Origin: Balanoglossus misakiensis
Lineage: Eukaryota; Hemichordata
Assembly: GCA_040954595.2 (NCBI GenBank)
Contig: CM082596.2
Location: 6,448,001-6,512,000, forward strand
Reading direction: 5' to 3'
Length of the DNA: 64,000 bases
The position numbers and the translations under genes are program-made. Positions within the stretch are counted from its first letter, which is position 1. Each line of letters starts with the position of its first letter. Below the pieces are notes generated by a model, which did not search any database, was not told the origin of the DNA, and saw only the letters and a list, made by a program, of their open reading frames with translations. Positions 11,261-25,671 of the stretch are shown here, piece by piece.

Positions 11261-13277
11261 GTTTTGTCACTCCTGCTATGAACAAGATACGCCCGTAGGT
11301 CGAAAGCTTTCCTTCGGCAACCACGGAGTCAAGGAGCATTAACGCGAAATTGTTGCCACACGCCCCGCATTCAAATTTCGCTACAACAACAGCCAGGGAC
11401 AACACGCTGACAGTAGCCGCGGGGACGATGGGCGTAAGTGTGTGTCCACAGGCACGTTAATCGTGTTTGGAATTCTGATCAGCTAGTGCCGTTGCTGTTT
11501 GCCACGGCATTTGAATGGGCGTACAGTTATTATTCCGCAGCGGCGTGTTCGAGTGTAGAGATCACTGTACACGGGTTTTTAACACCCGTTCCCCGATCAC
11601 TTTTGAGGCGGCGTTGCGTCCGTTCCCCTGTTGTTGTATGTAGCGTGCCAAGCGACAAACCTCGGCCCGTTATTATGACAATACTGAGTCAAAACCACAC
11701 TCCTTTCCCCGCTGCAAACAATCAGTTTATAAATACGCTCCCCGAATCTGTCCGTTGGTAACGTTGTGTTTTGACGAACGCGGGGACAGCCGAGACGACG
11801 AACAACAGACCGTTACAGTGAATAAGCTGGTGTGATTACAAAGCGGTCTCCGCAGCTGTATACTAATCTAAAGAACCGATTGTTGTTAACTCTCCGCGAT
11901 GAATTGGTGAGACTTTGTTTATACAATGGGCGAGCTAGCAGAATGCGCTCAATCACCTGGACTCATAACATTCCCGTGTACCCGGTTTCACTGATTCCCA
12001 AGTTCTGCGGGCTCTCTGTCAGTGTCGCTGAATTTCCAGGCAGAAGCAGACAAAATACTCCGATGGTGATAAAAAACACGTTAAAATCTTGAGAGTTTCC
12101 TGAGGTCAGTGATATTGCCCTCCTGCATACAGTATCTCGTTTCTATGATCGACACAGCGGATTTATCAACTTGAAAACCGGTTTCCTTTAACCTCTGACG
12201 ACGGAAGGTGCCAAGGTGAAGTTCACTGCTCGTGGCGGATAGCACAGTGGGCTTCAGCTGGGCGCCGCCGTGGCTGGACTGTGACACGCACACTGTCACT
12301 AAGTAGTCAGGTGGAAGAGGGAACTGTTGCAATTATCAAAACCTGTAATTACCCGGAGTCTGTGTCGATGTGACGGTCCGCTATGTTGTGTTGCCGTTCC
12401 TAAAATTTAACCACACAGGCTGTAGTCCGACCACAGCAGCCACCCTTTCACAACAAACCGGTGTTACACCAGTCAGCGTTCAGAAAACCAGTGACTATAT
12501 ACATACACCGCATTCCGCGAGCCGTTGTGGCGGAGAAACTGGGACTACCGTTGCGCGTATCTCAGCAATTGGCGGCAGAATGGAAGAGAATGAACTCTTG
12601 ACCTTCCACTTAGGCCAGCCGTGTGATGACGTCAGAGTGAATGTCTCCACTGTCTGAGTTGCGTGGCAACCGCAGTTGGCGCGACCAAGCGCCGTTGCAG
12701 CGTCGAAAGAAAACCTCCTTTCAATGAAATGAAAACGCCGTACGTGAATGTTGACGGCACATCATAATAGACACTGTAAATCTACTCTGAAATTTGATGA
12801 AATACTTCATTATATATTTCATTTGGCTTCGGGACACTTTGCCAATGAGGTACTCTGTCTGCCTGACTGGTCACTGTGTGTGTCCATCCAGATCCGCTGC
12901 TGTCTTAGTTTGTTCACATATATTTGGTAAGACAGACAGACAGACAATCGGGGAAAAATATTCCCTTGTATCAATTGTTTTACGATATAAAATAAAATGC
13001 CATGTATTGGCTTTATTTGTACATTTAGCTTTAATACGTTAGAAAAATTCGAATGTTTGGCTTGTTATTTCGTTATGGATAATGGTGTTTTGTTAGAAAA
13101 TAGTCAATTTACCAAGATATACGAACGAGTGGTTGTTCTTGCATATTCCGGAGTAATGATTTTGCTTAAAATTTGAGACAAACTGTCATCATTAATTGTG
13201 CCAATTGATAAAAGATTACATAAAGTGTCAACATGTTTGAACCCGTTGAAGCATCCGGCAGTAGTTTTTTTTACTCT
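11261..13277. other. Intergenic; promoter side of the LRR gene and 3' side of the Rolling-stone-like gene
   Basis: No supported coding exon. The first kilobase is presumably the upstream region of the LRR gene. A minus-strand AATAAA at 13012-13017 lies about 260 bases past the stop of the Rolling-stone-like gene and is the likely polyadenylation signal. Confidence 0.5.
13012..13017 (-). terminator. Polyadenylation signal AATAAA for the Rolling-stone-like gene
   Basis: TTTATT on the + strand (AATAAA on the minus strand), about 260 bases downstream of the stop codon at 13278. Confidence 0.5.
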
Positions 13278-15219
<1,942 letters not shown>

Positions 15220-15987
15220 GCTGTTATCGGGAAGGCCAGTCACCGAGCGGGTTATTCCGGATTTTTAATCCACAGAGAGTGACCTCTCTGCGACCCTGGC
15301 CACTTGCTGTTGCTGTTCGTGTAGCAGGCAGATTCGAGAGAGAGACCACAACACACACGGTTGATCTATGACCTCGTGTCGGTTTGGACTTTATTTGCCA
15401 TGCGTACAAGAGAACAAAAGCACCGTAGGAGTGCGTGTGTAGAACCAAAGGAACGACAGCTGAAAGCGATATTATACGCTTGGGGATAAGATGGAGCATA
15501 CTATCGGTTGTTGCCATTAATTTAGCTCATACTTAGACCTATGTCATCTATAGATAGAGAGATAATCCTGAAGTAATAATAACTGAAGTATTGGTATAAT
15601 TAGGAAGAGCAGATATTTTATTCGCTGTAATCATTCGGCTAATTTTCTTATTTCGTATACCTTAGTCTAAGTGGTTTCATTTTGGACGCACTACAAGTAC
15701 TTGTACACTTAGCATCTTTTGCACACAGTGTTAAATAACAGACACACTCCTCTCGATTAGTCAATAACAGTACATAACTTTATTGTGAAATTTCCATGAA
15801 AATCAAACTCAGTGATAAGAAAAAAATTACATAGTAACACTGATTGGTTTATTTATTCAATCGCTAACAGAGGCAAAGAGCTTGTCTGTGATGCAAGTTA
15901 GTATTTAATTAAGTTCGTTTCAAGGAGTGCAAATTCAACGAAAGTAAGCTTATTTGTCACTTTGGAGATGGCGTAGTCTCGCGCAGT
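15220..15987. other. Intergenic: upstream of Rolling-stone-like gene, 3' UTR of GT31 gene
   Basis: No coding exon is supported. Minus-strand AATAAA copies at 15848-15857 and 15779-15784 lie about 130-210 bases past the GT31 stop and are good 3'-end signals. Confidence 0.5.
15779..15784 (-). terminator. Polyadenylation signal AATAAA for the GT31 gene
   Basis: TTTATT on the + strand, about 205 bases downstream of the stop at 15988. Two overlapping copies at 15848-15857 are alternatives. Confidence 0.5.
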
Positions 15988-17061
15988 TCAGCAAACAGAA
16001 CTATCATTACTGACAACACCCCAGAGCTTTCTGTAATCTTCTATGGCTGGGTCATCGTTGATGTAGCCCGCCATCTTGTTCTTGAGCAAACATGGCTTTG
16101 TCTCTTCGAAGGGTGTAAATGCCCTGTCCAGCTCCGTCTCGTGATGAAGGGAGATGTTAAAATACTTTGCGATTATACCCAGGTTCACGTCGTCCACCCC
16201 GGGCAGCAGCGTTTGAACCAACGAGCCCGCGTAGAAATCTGCCAGTGCATCAGACGACATGATGATGACGTTACCCGAGCAATATGGCGGATAGGAAGTT
16301 TCCGGGTAGTCCTTAACGGAAATGACGTATTCGGGATTCTTCGGTACGAGGGCAGCATCCCGGATGGGCTTGGTGTTCTTGAGGACGTGGCAAAGAACTT
16401 GTGTCTGGGGTTTCGTTTCTTTGAGCTTGTTGACAACACGTGGAACGTTAATAATCATTGTGTCAGTTGCTTTAATGATGAACTGCACATCTTCGCAATA
16501 TTTTGCAACCCACAAAATGCCTACCACAGTCTTCAATGTAGCATTTCTGGCGTTGTCAATGAAGTCACTCTGTACAATATCACCATACTGTTCCTCCTCC
16601 TTCAGGATGCGCTCCTGCGCCTCGCCACCGTGGTTTCCAGGGTAACCCAGCACGAACACCAACCGGACATGCCGATCTTGAACCAGGGTAACATTGCCCC
16701 ACGTTTCACGAATGCCTTTCCTTCGGTGGGCGTGCTCCGGATGTGACGTAACGAGCAGCAGCACGAACAACTGGCCGGCGCCATTTTCAATCTTGCAGAG
16801 ATCGGGGTGTTTTAACACGAACTGCGTCCTATAATCCTTATACCCGCCCCCTGCTGCGATTTTCCACGAGTATGCGCGCGAGGGCATGTGCCTGTCTACA
16901 TTTGAACTTCTGAAAAACTTGGCAAGTCCAAGTGCTCTGACATTTTTCGCCATCATTCTTGACGCATCCGGGTTGCTTGCAAGTTTAAAGCGTAACACGA
17001 TGTACAAAACAATAAAAGCAACAAATGCTTTGAGCAAGTTCTTTCGCGTGGTTTTCCTCAT
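15988..17061 (-). CDS. GT31 beta-1,3-galactosyltransferase-like protein (DxD altered)
   Basis: One uninterrupted coding exon of 357 aa, read from the ATG at 17061. The open frame extends eight codons further but only from TTG, with an upstream in-frame TAA. A short cytosolic N-terminus is followed by a signal anchor (KAFVAFIVLYIVLRF, about residues 11-25), giving type II Golgi topology. Family marks: RRKGIRETWG (113-122, the R..IR.TW motif), LVFVLG, SYPPYCSG (256-263) and VDDVNLG (289-295, the E/D-DV..G motif). GT31 enzymes transfer Gal or GlcNAc from UDP-sugar in beta-1,3 linkage. At the metal-binding DxD position (family K-T-D-T-D-V-F-I-N) this protein has K-A-T-D-T-M-I-I-N (197-205), so the two acidic residues are replaced by Thr. 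Acceptor specificity cannot be told. Confidence 0.88.
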   Translation of the reverse strand: MRKTTRKNLLKAFVAFIVLYIVLRFKLASNPDASRMMAKNVRALGLAKFFRSSNVDRHMPSRAYSWKIAAGGGYKDYRTQFVLKHPDLCKIENGAGQLFVLLLVTSHPEHAHRRKGIRETWGNVTLVQDRHVRLVFVLGYPGNHGGEAQERILKEEEQYGDIVQSDFIDNARNATLKTVVGILWVAKYCEDVQFIIKATDTMIINVPRVVNKLKETKPQTQVLCHVLKNTKPIRDAALVPKNPEYVISVKDYPETSYPPYCSGNVIIMSSDALADFYAGSLVQTLLPGVDDVNLGIIAKYFNISLHHETELDRAFTPFEETKPCLLKNKMAGYINDDPAIEDYRKLWGVVSNDSSVC

Positions 17062-17198
17062 ATTGGCCAAAAAGCGCTTTTCCAAATTGAAGAGTGGTAC
17101 CAGCGATGCTGTAGGTTCTTAGCGAATGTCTGCCTGTTCTTTTCACCAATCAGCCGGTTTGCAAGCCCAGTACTGTCACTGAATGAACTGGCCTTTGC
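17062..17198 (-). other. Probable 5' UTR part of the GT31 coding exon
   Basis: A strong minus-strand acceptor (CTTTTTGTTTCAG|GCAAAG) ends at 17199, so the coding exon probably begins at 17198 with about 137 nt of leader. An in-frame TAA in the leader excludes a longer protein. First exon and promoter lie further right and were not identified. Confidence 0.5.
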
Positions 17199-19548
17199 CT
17201 GAAACAAAAAGCAGAGTACATATGAAAGATGGATATGCTCAGTCGTGTTTTTGTCTGCATTTCTGCATCTCTGTCTGTACACGTATACGTCACCACCGTA
17301 TGTTTGATCCGATACCACACACATTTGCATCTGATGATTGATTTGGTCCGTGGCAATCATTCGAATGAAATCTATGAATTGCTTTCTTGTCCAAGGGAGT
17401 CCAGGCGCAGTTCCTTTGTTATTGGGGGACAAAGCGAGTCTGCGCCCAATTGTCAAGAACTGTATTTCTTTGGTGCTTTGACCCCATGATAACAAACCGT
17501 TTATAAAAATGTCTACCTCGCCCTGTGCGTCAAAGTACTAGCTATTCAATTTACCTCTGAAAAGGGGGGACCCAACAATGGCGTCCGTTTAAAATGGGGT
17601 TGTGCAATTTTATGGAGAATAAAATTAACAGATTGGTCGACCAGACGAATTTGAATGATTTGCCTTGGTTATCAAAAATTGTCTGTGGTATATCTGTAAT
17701 TGAAGATGCTACACTCGTGTCCTTAACCACTGTCCCTCTGTTACATGTAATGGAAGGACTGTGCCTTAACTTACTTTAATGTGGGATGATTTCCCCTGGC
17801 GGTTATATGTGCAGTGTCCACGAATCACTCCGAACTGTAAACATTCCAGTCGGTACACAGGTGGCTACTATGTGATAACATGGACGCACCATGGTGATAA
17901 CAAGTACATGTACTCAAACGTAATCAAAATGGCCAACCAGCCTCCTGTTTCCATACATCGGTACATATCCATTGATGCCCTCAAAAGGCCTATTATAGAA
18001 CACATGGTGCATGATATCCCCGCGTGCACGACGTTGTTAGGGACGTAATTTTTGTTTGTTCTGAAGGGACGATGCGGAAAAGCGTGATCCCCGAGTTGAA
18101 AGGTGACGTCAGCAGTGTCACAGATAGAGCCACCGGTGGTTATTTGAGGTTCTGCCAGCGTTTAATTAAAAAACCGTGAACTTTAACCACTATTCGTAGT
18201 ATACTCTCAAACAAGCGTATAACGTTCAGTGCAAGAGGGTCTATGACAGAATTAACAAAAGCCAGCCTCCATTGACAGATCTGTCGGAAAATCGGAAAGC
18301 CTCAATTGTTCATACACACGACACTTTCTATGATCGACCGGATCATTCTATAGCAACCATGACACATATATTTTACAGACGTGTTTCCAGACAAGCAAAC
18401 TACAGCCTTTATAAACGTTCTCCACACTGTTTTAGCACTCGAGCTTACGCAAACAGCACAGAATACAACGCCACAGATTCAAGACACCAAGGATACCAGC
18501 TGAAAACGCCAACAGAAGTGTATTATAGGACAGAGGCATTACACACTCAACTTACCTGGTTAAACTAAGGTTACCTGGCCCCACTGTGACCTCATTTCCC
18601 CCTACTTGTATGGTGGGAATCTCCCGATGTCCGCAGTGCGTGAAATACTAGTACACACCTGTGGTAAACCAGGACGGCGAAATATTCACTCTAAAAATGT
18701 GTAAGCCAGGTAGCCTCCTCCCACTGTAAGAGTTCAAGGTCTTCTGTTCTTTGTGTACGTAGGACTTCCCTGCCATACCAATGCAAAACATGCGCAGAGA
18801 AATACCCGTATTTCACTGATGAACAGAGACACGTTGCATTCACCGGGGTCCGTCAGCCTGAACAATGACCCTTGTGATAATTTTGTATTATTACTAATAT
18901 TCAAGCCAGCGCACAGTAGAGGGAACATTTTCATTGTATTTTTCGCGAGAATTCAATTCCTTCTGCCTGAACTAGACAACAGGCAAGGTTAACGAGCAAT
19001 CATTGCATTCACGTTTGCGTCAATAGATCTGCGTTCATTGGTACTACGCCCTTCATGGTATTTGTCCGGAGGGCGTGTGTGCCCCAGAAAGGGCCATAGG
19101 CGACCCGGGCAATGAACTCTTCATAGAAGTAAAATGTAAATTCTTTGACAAATATGTCACATATAAGCGAACATTTGTACAAGAAGTTTATTTTCTTTAT
19201 GAAAGAATGGGGGTATAATCACTCCTAAGAATGCAAGTTGTCCAAAAGTGTGACTGAATGGAATTATTGCACATGTTCTAATTCTGATTCAACAAAACCC
19301 GTTCTTTATATACAGTGCATCAGAAATTATTTTAAACTTCAGAATATTTATTTATGACATTGACCTAGAGAAATACTGCTTCATTTAACCTCTTATCAAA
19401 AGATTGACAGTAAGAAACTGCCCGAAAAGACTAACAAACAAACGAAACACTTCCAGTAGACAGTTGACGGACAATCTTCCTTTCCTTCCGGCAGGACAGC
19501 ATTGTACTTCCGCCATTTTTTTTACTTTATCGGACACGTGACCCAAGG
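17199..19548. other. Non-coding: upstream of GT31 gene and 3' side of the O-fucosyltransferase-like gene
   Basis: No supported gene. Open frames here (for example near 18.3 kb) lack similarity and splice context. Minus-strand AATAAA at 19347-19352 and 19187-19192 follow the stop at 19549 by about 200 and 360 bases. Confidence 0.45.
19347..19352 (-). terminator. Polyadenylation signal AATAAA for the O-fucosyltransferase-like gene
   Basis: TTTATT on the + strand about 200 bases downstream of the stop codon. Confidence 0.45.
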
Positions 19549-22500
19549 TTATCTGCAGTTTCCTTCCGGGTCACCAAAGACATCCGGCATGAATAGAGTC
19601 CCCTTGCCGAGTCTCTGTTGTTCGACCATGTACGTCCAGGTGGAAACTGCAGTCCCGATAAAAATGGAAGCACCTGCACGAAAACGAAAGATTACAGTCA
19701 AATATAAAATCGTGTGGTCATCATTGCACTACACTGCACGGCCCATCTCCGCACTTGCCTGTTTTAAATACGTGCAAATCTATGAGGAATGTGTATTGAA
19801 ATTTTGAAGGATAGGTATCACGATATTCTAACATGTTATATTGGCTGATAGTCACTGCTTTAGGTTGAGTTCTACAAAACCAATGTATCCTACATTTGTA
19901 TATCCACGTGTAAGTTGAATTTGATGGCATAAAACCTTGAATACTTACGATAACACAACTCTTGCTCAACGAGGGAAATCACGTAGTTGTCATCTTCAAG
20001 CGGTGACGTAATTTCCGGAACGTCTAACCCTTTTAGGGTTGCCACCAGGCTGGACGAGTTGTATGCATTGGGTATTTTAGCTTTTACTGTTTCCCACACT
20101 TTTTGCTGCAAGAAAGCATTGAAGACGGTATACAGGAGGCAATCTCATTTTGAATAATCGCCTGCTTCTATAGTGTGTCATCGACGTCACGGTTGTTCAC
20201 TGTAGTATACACATGTGTATTCTCGACGTGTATTTATTTCAATCCATTCTTAGTACTACATGTATAGTACCACATAACTATATTAACAACGGATAAAACT
20301 GATAGAAATGGGATACTGCCACTTACGTTTTGCATCTGCGGAGCTGCAAAGTACACAGCACTGAGATTGAAAGCTTGCATGATTCCCAGAAACGTCGTCG
20401 TTATTTCTTCTGAGGAGTTCTTTTTGTAAATGTACTGGCAACCCCAGCGACACTCCATTCTGCGACCACACCTGTCCCGACGGGAAACACATTCTCATAA
20501 AACGGTGATAATGGAAAAAAACCACATACATCGATTGTCAACACCCCTCCCCCGACCTCCTCATGCATTAACATTCATTCCCCAATATATCGTCGATTCT
20601 TGTTCGTTAATTGGATGAAATACCTTACCAGACAATTTTGAAATCGTAATTCATCCTCCAGTGCACGGCCAAGAACTGCCGGTTCTCCAAGACAGTTCGC
20701 AGGTAGTAGTCAGCCATCCTTCGTATGTAAAGCGCCCTCGCCAGATGCTGCTCCAGCTTGGCAAAAATGTCGTTGCTGTACGCCCTCATCATGAGTTTCA
20801 TGAAAGGAAACGGGTAGAACATGGCGGCGCAGGGAGAGTCTGTCCTGAAAGTGTCCTTGATGTTGTATAGATATTGATAGATTGACTCGTGGGTGTATAT
20901 GGGGTCGGTCGGTAACATAGTGATGGGCATAGTCCCGCTCGCGTCTGCCTCCTCTTTCGAGGGGAATTTCACACCGGTTAAAATTTCAAAGATCGGTATC
21001 ATGGTGCGGTAGATGGAGTCGAAATAGCAGGAGTGCGAATGCAGGCAGGGTTTCGTGTAGAGGACGGCGTCCACGCGGTTGTTGCAGTCCCGCTTGAATT
21101 CCTCGAGGGTCGCCACGGGGACGAGCGTGCCGAGCAAGTCCGCGTTGAATGTCTCATCGAAGCCCCGGACGTCGTCCTCCGTTATCTTGTGGTGGTTGAA
21201 GAACGGGGGAAGGACCAGCGTCTTGTTGTGCAGCATGGCGTACAGCACCACGGCCTTGAACGACAGGTACTGGTTGTTCGGACCCTGGCCGATGCCGCGG
21301 AACACGGGCAAAATGTACTGCGGCCGCTCACGTCGCTCGACTGCCGAAGTCGTCAGATTCGTTTCCGGCTGTAGTATAGGCGGCGCTTTCCAGGACCCCT
21401 CTTCGTCTGAATTGGCATCTTGCGAAGAGTATGATGTCATCTGCAAACAAACAAAGAAATATTAGTACATTTGTGGTCGTGTGTCTAGGCAATAGTACTT
21501 CGTTCACTCTCTTAGCCCCCACCGCCACCACCACCACCACCACCATCATCATCAGCACCACCACCACCACCGTCATCGCTAACACTTAACCTGAAGATCT
21601 AATCTGCAGATAACAAAGATGAGATCTCCATTTTGTGAACACCCACCTCGCCATCATTCCCTACTGTTTCGTCTCCATAGTAACCAGTTTTTCCCTCCCC
21701 TCGCTCCGCGTCTTCCATCACAGTGATTCCTGTGTCGTCGTATTCATTATTGACCTCTTCGTCTTCTGGCGAGTGTGTGGTGTCAGTGTCGAAGGTAATC
21801 AGCATCTGGGAAAATGCCTAGTGAGAAGAGAAAAAAAAATCTCTTATGACGTATTCGAAAGTAGTGTAGTACATGTATTTTTTAAAGTCAATATTGATTG
21901 GCAATTTCGTATTTTGCTGCTATTGAAGGATATATCTTCTCATAAGTCGCTAAAAGGTTACAAAGAAGAGTGTTGATATTGCAACGTATGTCTCCAAAAT
22001 TTCATGCAACTATGACAGGTTTTATCACATTTTTTTTTAGTTTAAACCGAACTGAGACATAGGCACTTCAAAATACCTTTGTCGTGTGTAGGTTTTGGTC
22101 GGGGATGGCGCTCTGTGGTACTTCTGACGTCAAAGTTTCTTCGTCATACGAGTAAACGCCAAGGTCGTAGTCTTCCTCGGTTGCCGATGGTGGCGTTTCT
22201 GAGACCTGATGTTCAAAGACAAACAAGATTCCGAAAAAATTACGTCACCTGACATAGATCAAACGCCCGACCCTATTTTTTTCTCACCCCCCGGGCCAAA
22301 ATCGCTTGATACTGGGGCACACAAAATTGTTTTGTTTTAGTCTAATTCATGCAGCACTTTTTTCGAAACTCACTTACAATGCATTATAGCATTCCCAATG
22401 TCGATTCATTCTGTTCAGTGGCCCCGCTTTGCCACGGACCAACAGATGACGGCAGATATCTTTTTAATAACCTTTTTTGTTTCTGTTAATTTTCCGTGCT

Positions 22501-24612
22501 TAATACAATCTCGGCGATGAATGCCAACCGGTGCTTCAATTAATGAATGAGCGTCATCTGCTGCTTAATCCAACAAGTGTACAAACGCGTATTGTTTCAC
22601 GCAATGCAGTGATTGATAAGACTTGAATGGAGAGGTGTTTATAAAACTCCTATTAGCCACGCGTACGTGTGAATAGATTTCCCCGTCATCGGATTGTCTC
22701 GCTTATTCCTATAAATACAACCTCTAAGCCGTAGAAATTGCATCAGTGTTGATACGTCACTATGATCCCATAGTGGCATATTTATCAGTAACACTGGTCT
22801 AGTCCATCTTATTGCAATTTTAAATAAATCGTTATTTAAACGTAGCCTTTGTACCTTTTACAGCAATTTTTAAAATTCGCGTTTGTCCATTTTTACGTGA
22901 TTTGGTGTTATTACATGTACAAGAATATTTGAATGTGAGTTTCTGTTCCATCGAGTCTATCTTAACAAGATTCAAACCGTTCAAGCTTTGAAAAAAATCC
23001 CATACCCCTGTATCTGCTTCGAATTCCACTGCCGTTGTCTGGACAACTGCTGATGCTTGTGTTGTTGTGAAGTAAGTGTCTGGCTGCTCCGCTATTTCAT
23101 CTCTGGTAGATGCTTGTGCGTTGATTTCAGTTTCCATCAGGGTTGTGGCGACCGCCTGTTGTGAAAATGTGTTGAGATTGGAACAATTACAATTCCTCTG
23201 GGCTCTCTCTCTCCCTCTCTCTCTCTCTCTGTCTCTTTCTCTCTGTCTCTCTCTACCCCCGCCCATCCCTCATTTAGTTGCAAGGAATTGAGAAAAAGTA
23301 TCATAAATTCTTAATACTTATTACAAGTATATCAGAGTCAACGTCCCTTATAAACTAGAATATTAGCATATGAGCGCTAGCATACATTGTTCTTAATCCT
23401 AGTTAGGTTTTATGAAGCAGTCTTGTACATTATACAAATATCAGTTGATGGCAAGCAATGTGAGTTTAATACGGTCCACATTGTGGGGGAAGGCGAGCAT
23501 TTACCTCCTCGGCCGGAAGTGTCGAAGTGACTCCAAACCAGGCCACCAAGTCATCGTCTGGAGGCGCTGTCATGTCAGCATCCGATAGGTCAGCCAGTCC
23601 TGTTGCAGGCCTCGTCGCCTCCTCCCAGGCCTCCTCCTGAGGAACAAAAAAAGCTGAAAAGTGAGCTTCGCTTCTAAGACAAATATTCACGTTGTGCCGG
23701 TGACCACGTGTACTTCGTCATCCGCGGAGAATATAGTGCAGTGATGGAGTTTTTCGTGATATTTTCCTCGGCAAACAGCTGTGGCCGCAGTGATGATATT
23801 GATAGCCACTGAACTAGGATTTGCGGATTATAGGACGCGTGTATCCGTTCAACTGCGTAACATTGCCTTCGTATTTGACAAGTACGAATTCCCAATTTTT
23901 AAAAAAGATAGGTGTAGTTTTGTTACTATGTTTTTTTTATGTCCAAAAACATGTGCTGCTTACTGTGAATGGTTGGTGTGATTTACAGAAACTAACCCAC
24001 ACATTAAAAGTAATGTAGACATATTTTTAGGCAGCGTGGAGAGGTTTACTGAAGGATTACTCCATCACTGCAGCTGACGCAATGTAATCAAAACATCGTG
24101 TGATTTGCGTACATGCAAACAGTACAAATTTCAACATTTGTCGACATTTTTCTGGTCTGTGGGATACTGGAATCGTTCGGGGAAGTCTCCACTAATTAGT
24201 GTAAAGTGACTAGAATCGCATTCGGTGACATTACATTTTTGTCTGAAATATTTCTACTGCGTCAAACTGAGGAGTATGGGTGGCCCCCACACACCTACGT
24301 CCGTACGTAGTGATCGGTGCTGCTTACCTCTGCATTGGAGAAATCAGTGGTAAAAATCCTCGCAGCCGATGGTGGTGTCGTGGTAGGCCACTGGTAGTCG
24401 TCGATGCGCAGGTCACCGTCAAGGGATCTGTCCGCCCTGTCTTCTTCGAAGAGACCGAACATTCTCTTCTCCGCCAGCTCGCTGACGTATTCGTCGTTCA
24501 TCATGTACATCTGGGTGACCAGAGTGGCGACGCCTACCACGACGATCGCGGCGACGAGGACGCGGATGAGCAGCGACATCAGTCGGCGCGTGAACCGCAC
24601 GGGGAACGCCAT
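19549..24612 (-). CDS. Type II membrane O-fucosyltransferase-like protein with acidic stem
   Basis: Nine exons on the minus strand: 24328-24612, 23505-23636, 23006-23155, 22077-22205, 21647-21805, 20629-21440, 20327-20471, 19949-20105, 19549-19673; 2094 nt, 697 aa. Exon 1 begins MAFPVRFTRRL and has a signal anchor (LLIRVLVAAIVVVGVATLV, about 14-32), so Golgi or ER type II topology is expected. Exons 2-5, all phase 0, encode about 190 residues rich in Glu, Asp and Thr with little order: a stem. The catalytic part starts in exon 6: PVFRGIGQGPNNQYLSF resembles the GDP-fucose protein O-fucosyltransferase N-terminal motif (G.GNQ..), and FLAVHWRMN the H.R.N/D motif; the last exon has IFIGTAVSTW, like the F.GT..S.W end of that fold. 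Expected donor GDP-fucose; acceptor unknown. The O-fucosyltransferase assignment is by motif order, not overall identity. Confidence 0.8.
21521..21578. repeat. CCA/CAT trinucleotide-rich tract
   Basis: CCACCA and CATCAT units in the intron between stem exon 5 and the catalytic exon of the O-fucosyltransferase-like gene. Non-coding. Confidence 0.85.
23202..23254. repeat. (CT)n tract
   Basis: CT-rich simple repeat within the intron between stem exons 2 and 3 of the O-fucosyltransferase-like gene. It is purine-rich on the coding (minus) strand. Confidence 0.9.
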
Positions 24613-25670
24613 TGTCGGCTCTCTCTTTTTCTACAGGGAAAACTGGTCTCGGAGCCTGTACTAGAAACTGTTACTCTACCCGCTTCCTCTTGGCCTTCAT
24701 CACACACCGCACAACAACGCCATCCTGGCAAAAAAAGACATCAATCGCTGTCACGTGATTGCGGATTTATCGCCATGGCAATCGGTTCAAAGTTGGGCCG
24801 CCAGTCTGGCAGCGCAGAGGAAAAGGTGACACGTACCCGGAACAATGCCACTGGTGTCAGCTGGGACGTCCACGTCGGTAATCAGCATAAGCTGAAATGT
24901 TGTTTAGTCCGGTTCACAGCAGAAAATTCATGTCGATCCTGGTTGAGGTTTTTCAAATGTACACACACTATGACTATGAGAATGTTCCATCTGTTTACGT
25001 CTCTGCGCTCAGAACTCACAGTGGTTTGTTGGGCACGCGACTGTATAAGGATGTGGTCTGCTGTTGTCCACGAGTGTAGGTCACACATCAAAAGACTCAG
25101 ACATAAATAAAGCCAGCAGACAGATACACACACTCACACACCCACATATGACAACAATCGTTCATTTATTATTTTATTAAATTATCATTTTATTAAATTA
25201 GGAATGTTTGAAATTAAACGTGATTAGTGAAGTAATTGCAAGTACTGTAACATTAAGACGTAATATTTTTAACTATCAATTTCTCAATGTATCTTTATGT
25301 CTGCTAACATCTCTATCTCTCAACCTGGAACTCTGGTTGTGTGTTTTCATATGATTTTCCATGCAGTCCTTTTCTGAATCTGTAATATTGTAAAAAAAAT
25401 TAAGTTTAATATCGATATTTGGAAACGTTTATCTATTCCTACATTTGGAAAGCCAGCCAGTGCTATCAACAATATCTGTAAACGGAAATGTCATTGAGCC
25501 AGGTGCGTAGTGTACGAGTTGCTTTACCAAATCAGACATGTACTGTTCCTGCCATGTTCAAGTTTTCGGTGAATATTCAAATAAGATTGCGTAAGAGGTC
25601 ACCCATAGATGAACCAATCAAAATGTACTGACGTCAGAGGTCACCCACGGATGAACCAATCAAAATGTAC
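24613..25670. other. Intergenic: promoter/5' UTR of the O-fucosyltransferase-like gene and 3' region of the seven-domain gene
   Basis: No coding exon supported. Several minus-strand AATAAA motifs fall at about 25165-25196, roughly 480-500 bases past the presumed stop at 25671. A tandem duplicate of about 34 bases lies at 25594-25672. Confidence 0.45.
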
Positions 25671-25671
25671 T
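25594..25671. repeat. Direct duplicate of about 34 bp
   Basis: AGGTCACCCA-(TA/CG)-GATGAACCAATC continuing AAAATGTACT occurs at 25594 and again at 25638, differing at two bases. The second copy reaches the terminal codons of the seven-domain gene on the other strand. Confidence 0.8.

Noticed and set aside
10326-11405. Open frame of 359 codons overlapping the LRR gene
   Set aside because: It is an Arg/Gln/His-rich shadow frame of the GC-rich LRR-SGNH coding sequence.
17062-17085. Eight-codon N-terminal extension of the GT31 protein
   Set aside because: It would start at TTG and an in-frame TAA lies upstream; the first ATG is at 17061.
24660-24730. Possible tail exon for seven-domain gene copy 1 after an acceptor ending near 24726
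   Set aside because: In the required phase it stops after eight codons, and it lies against the start of the neighbouring gene; more likely leader sequence of that gene.
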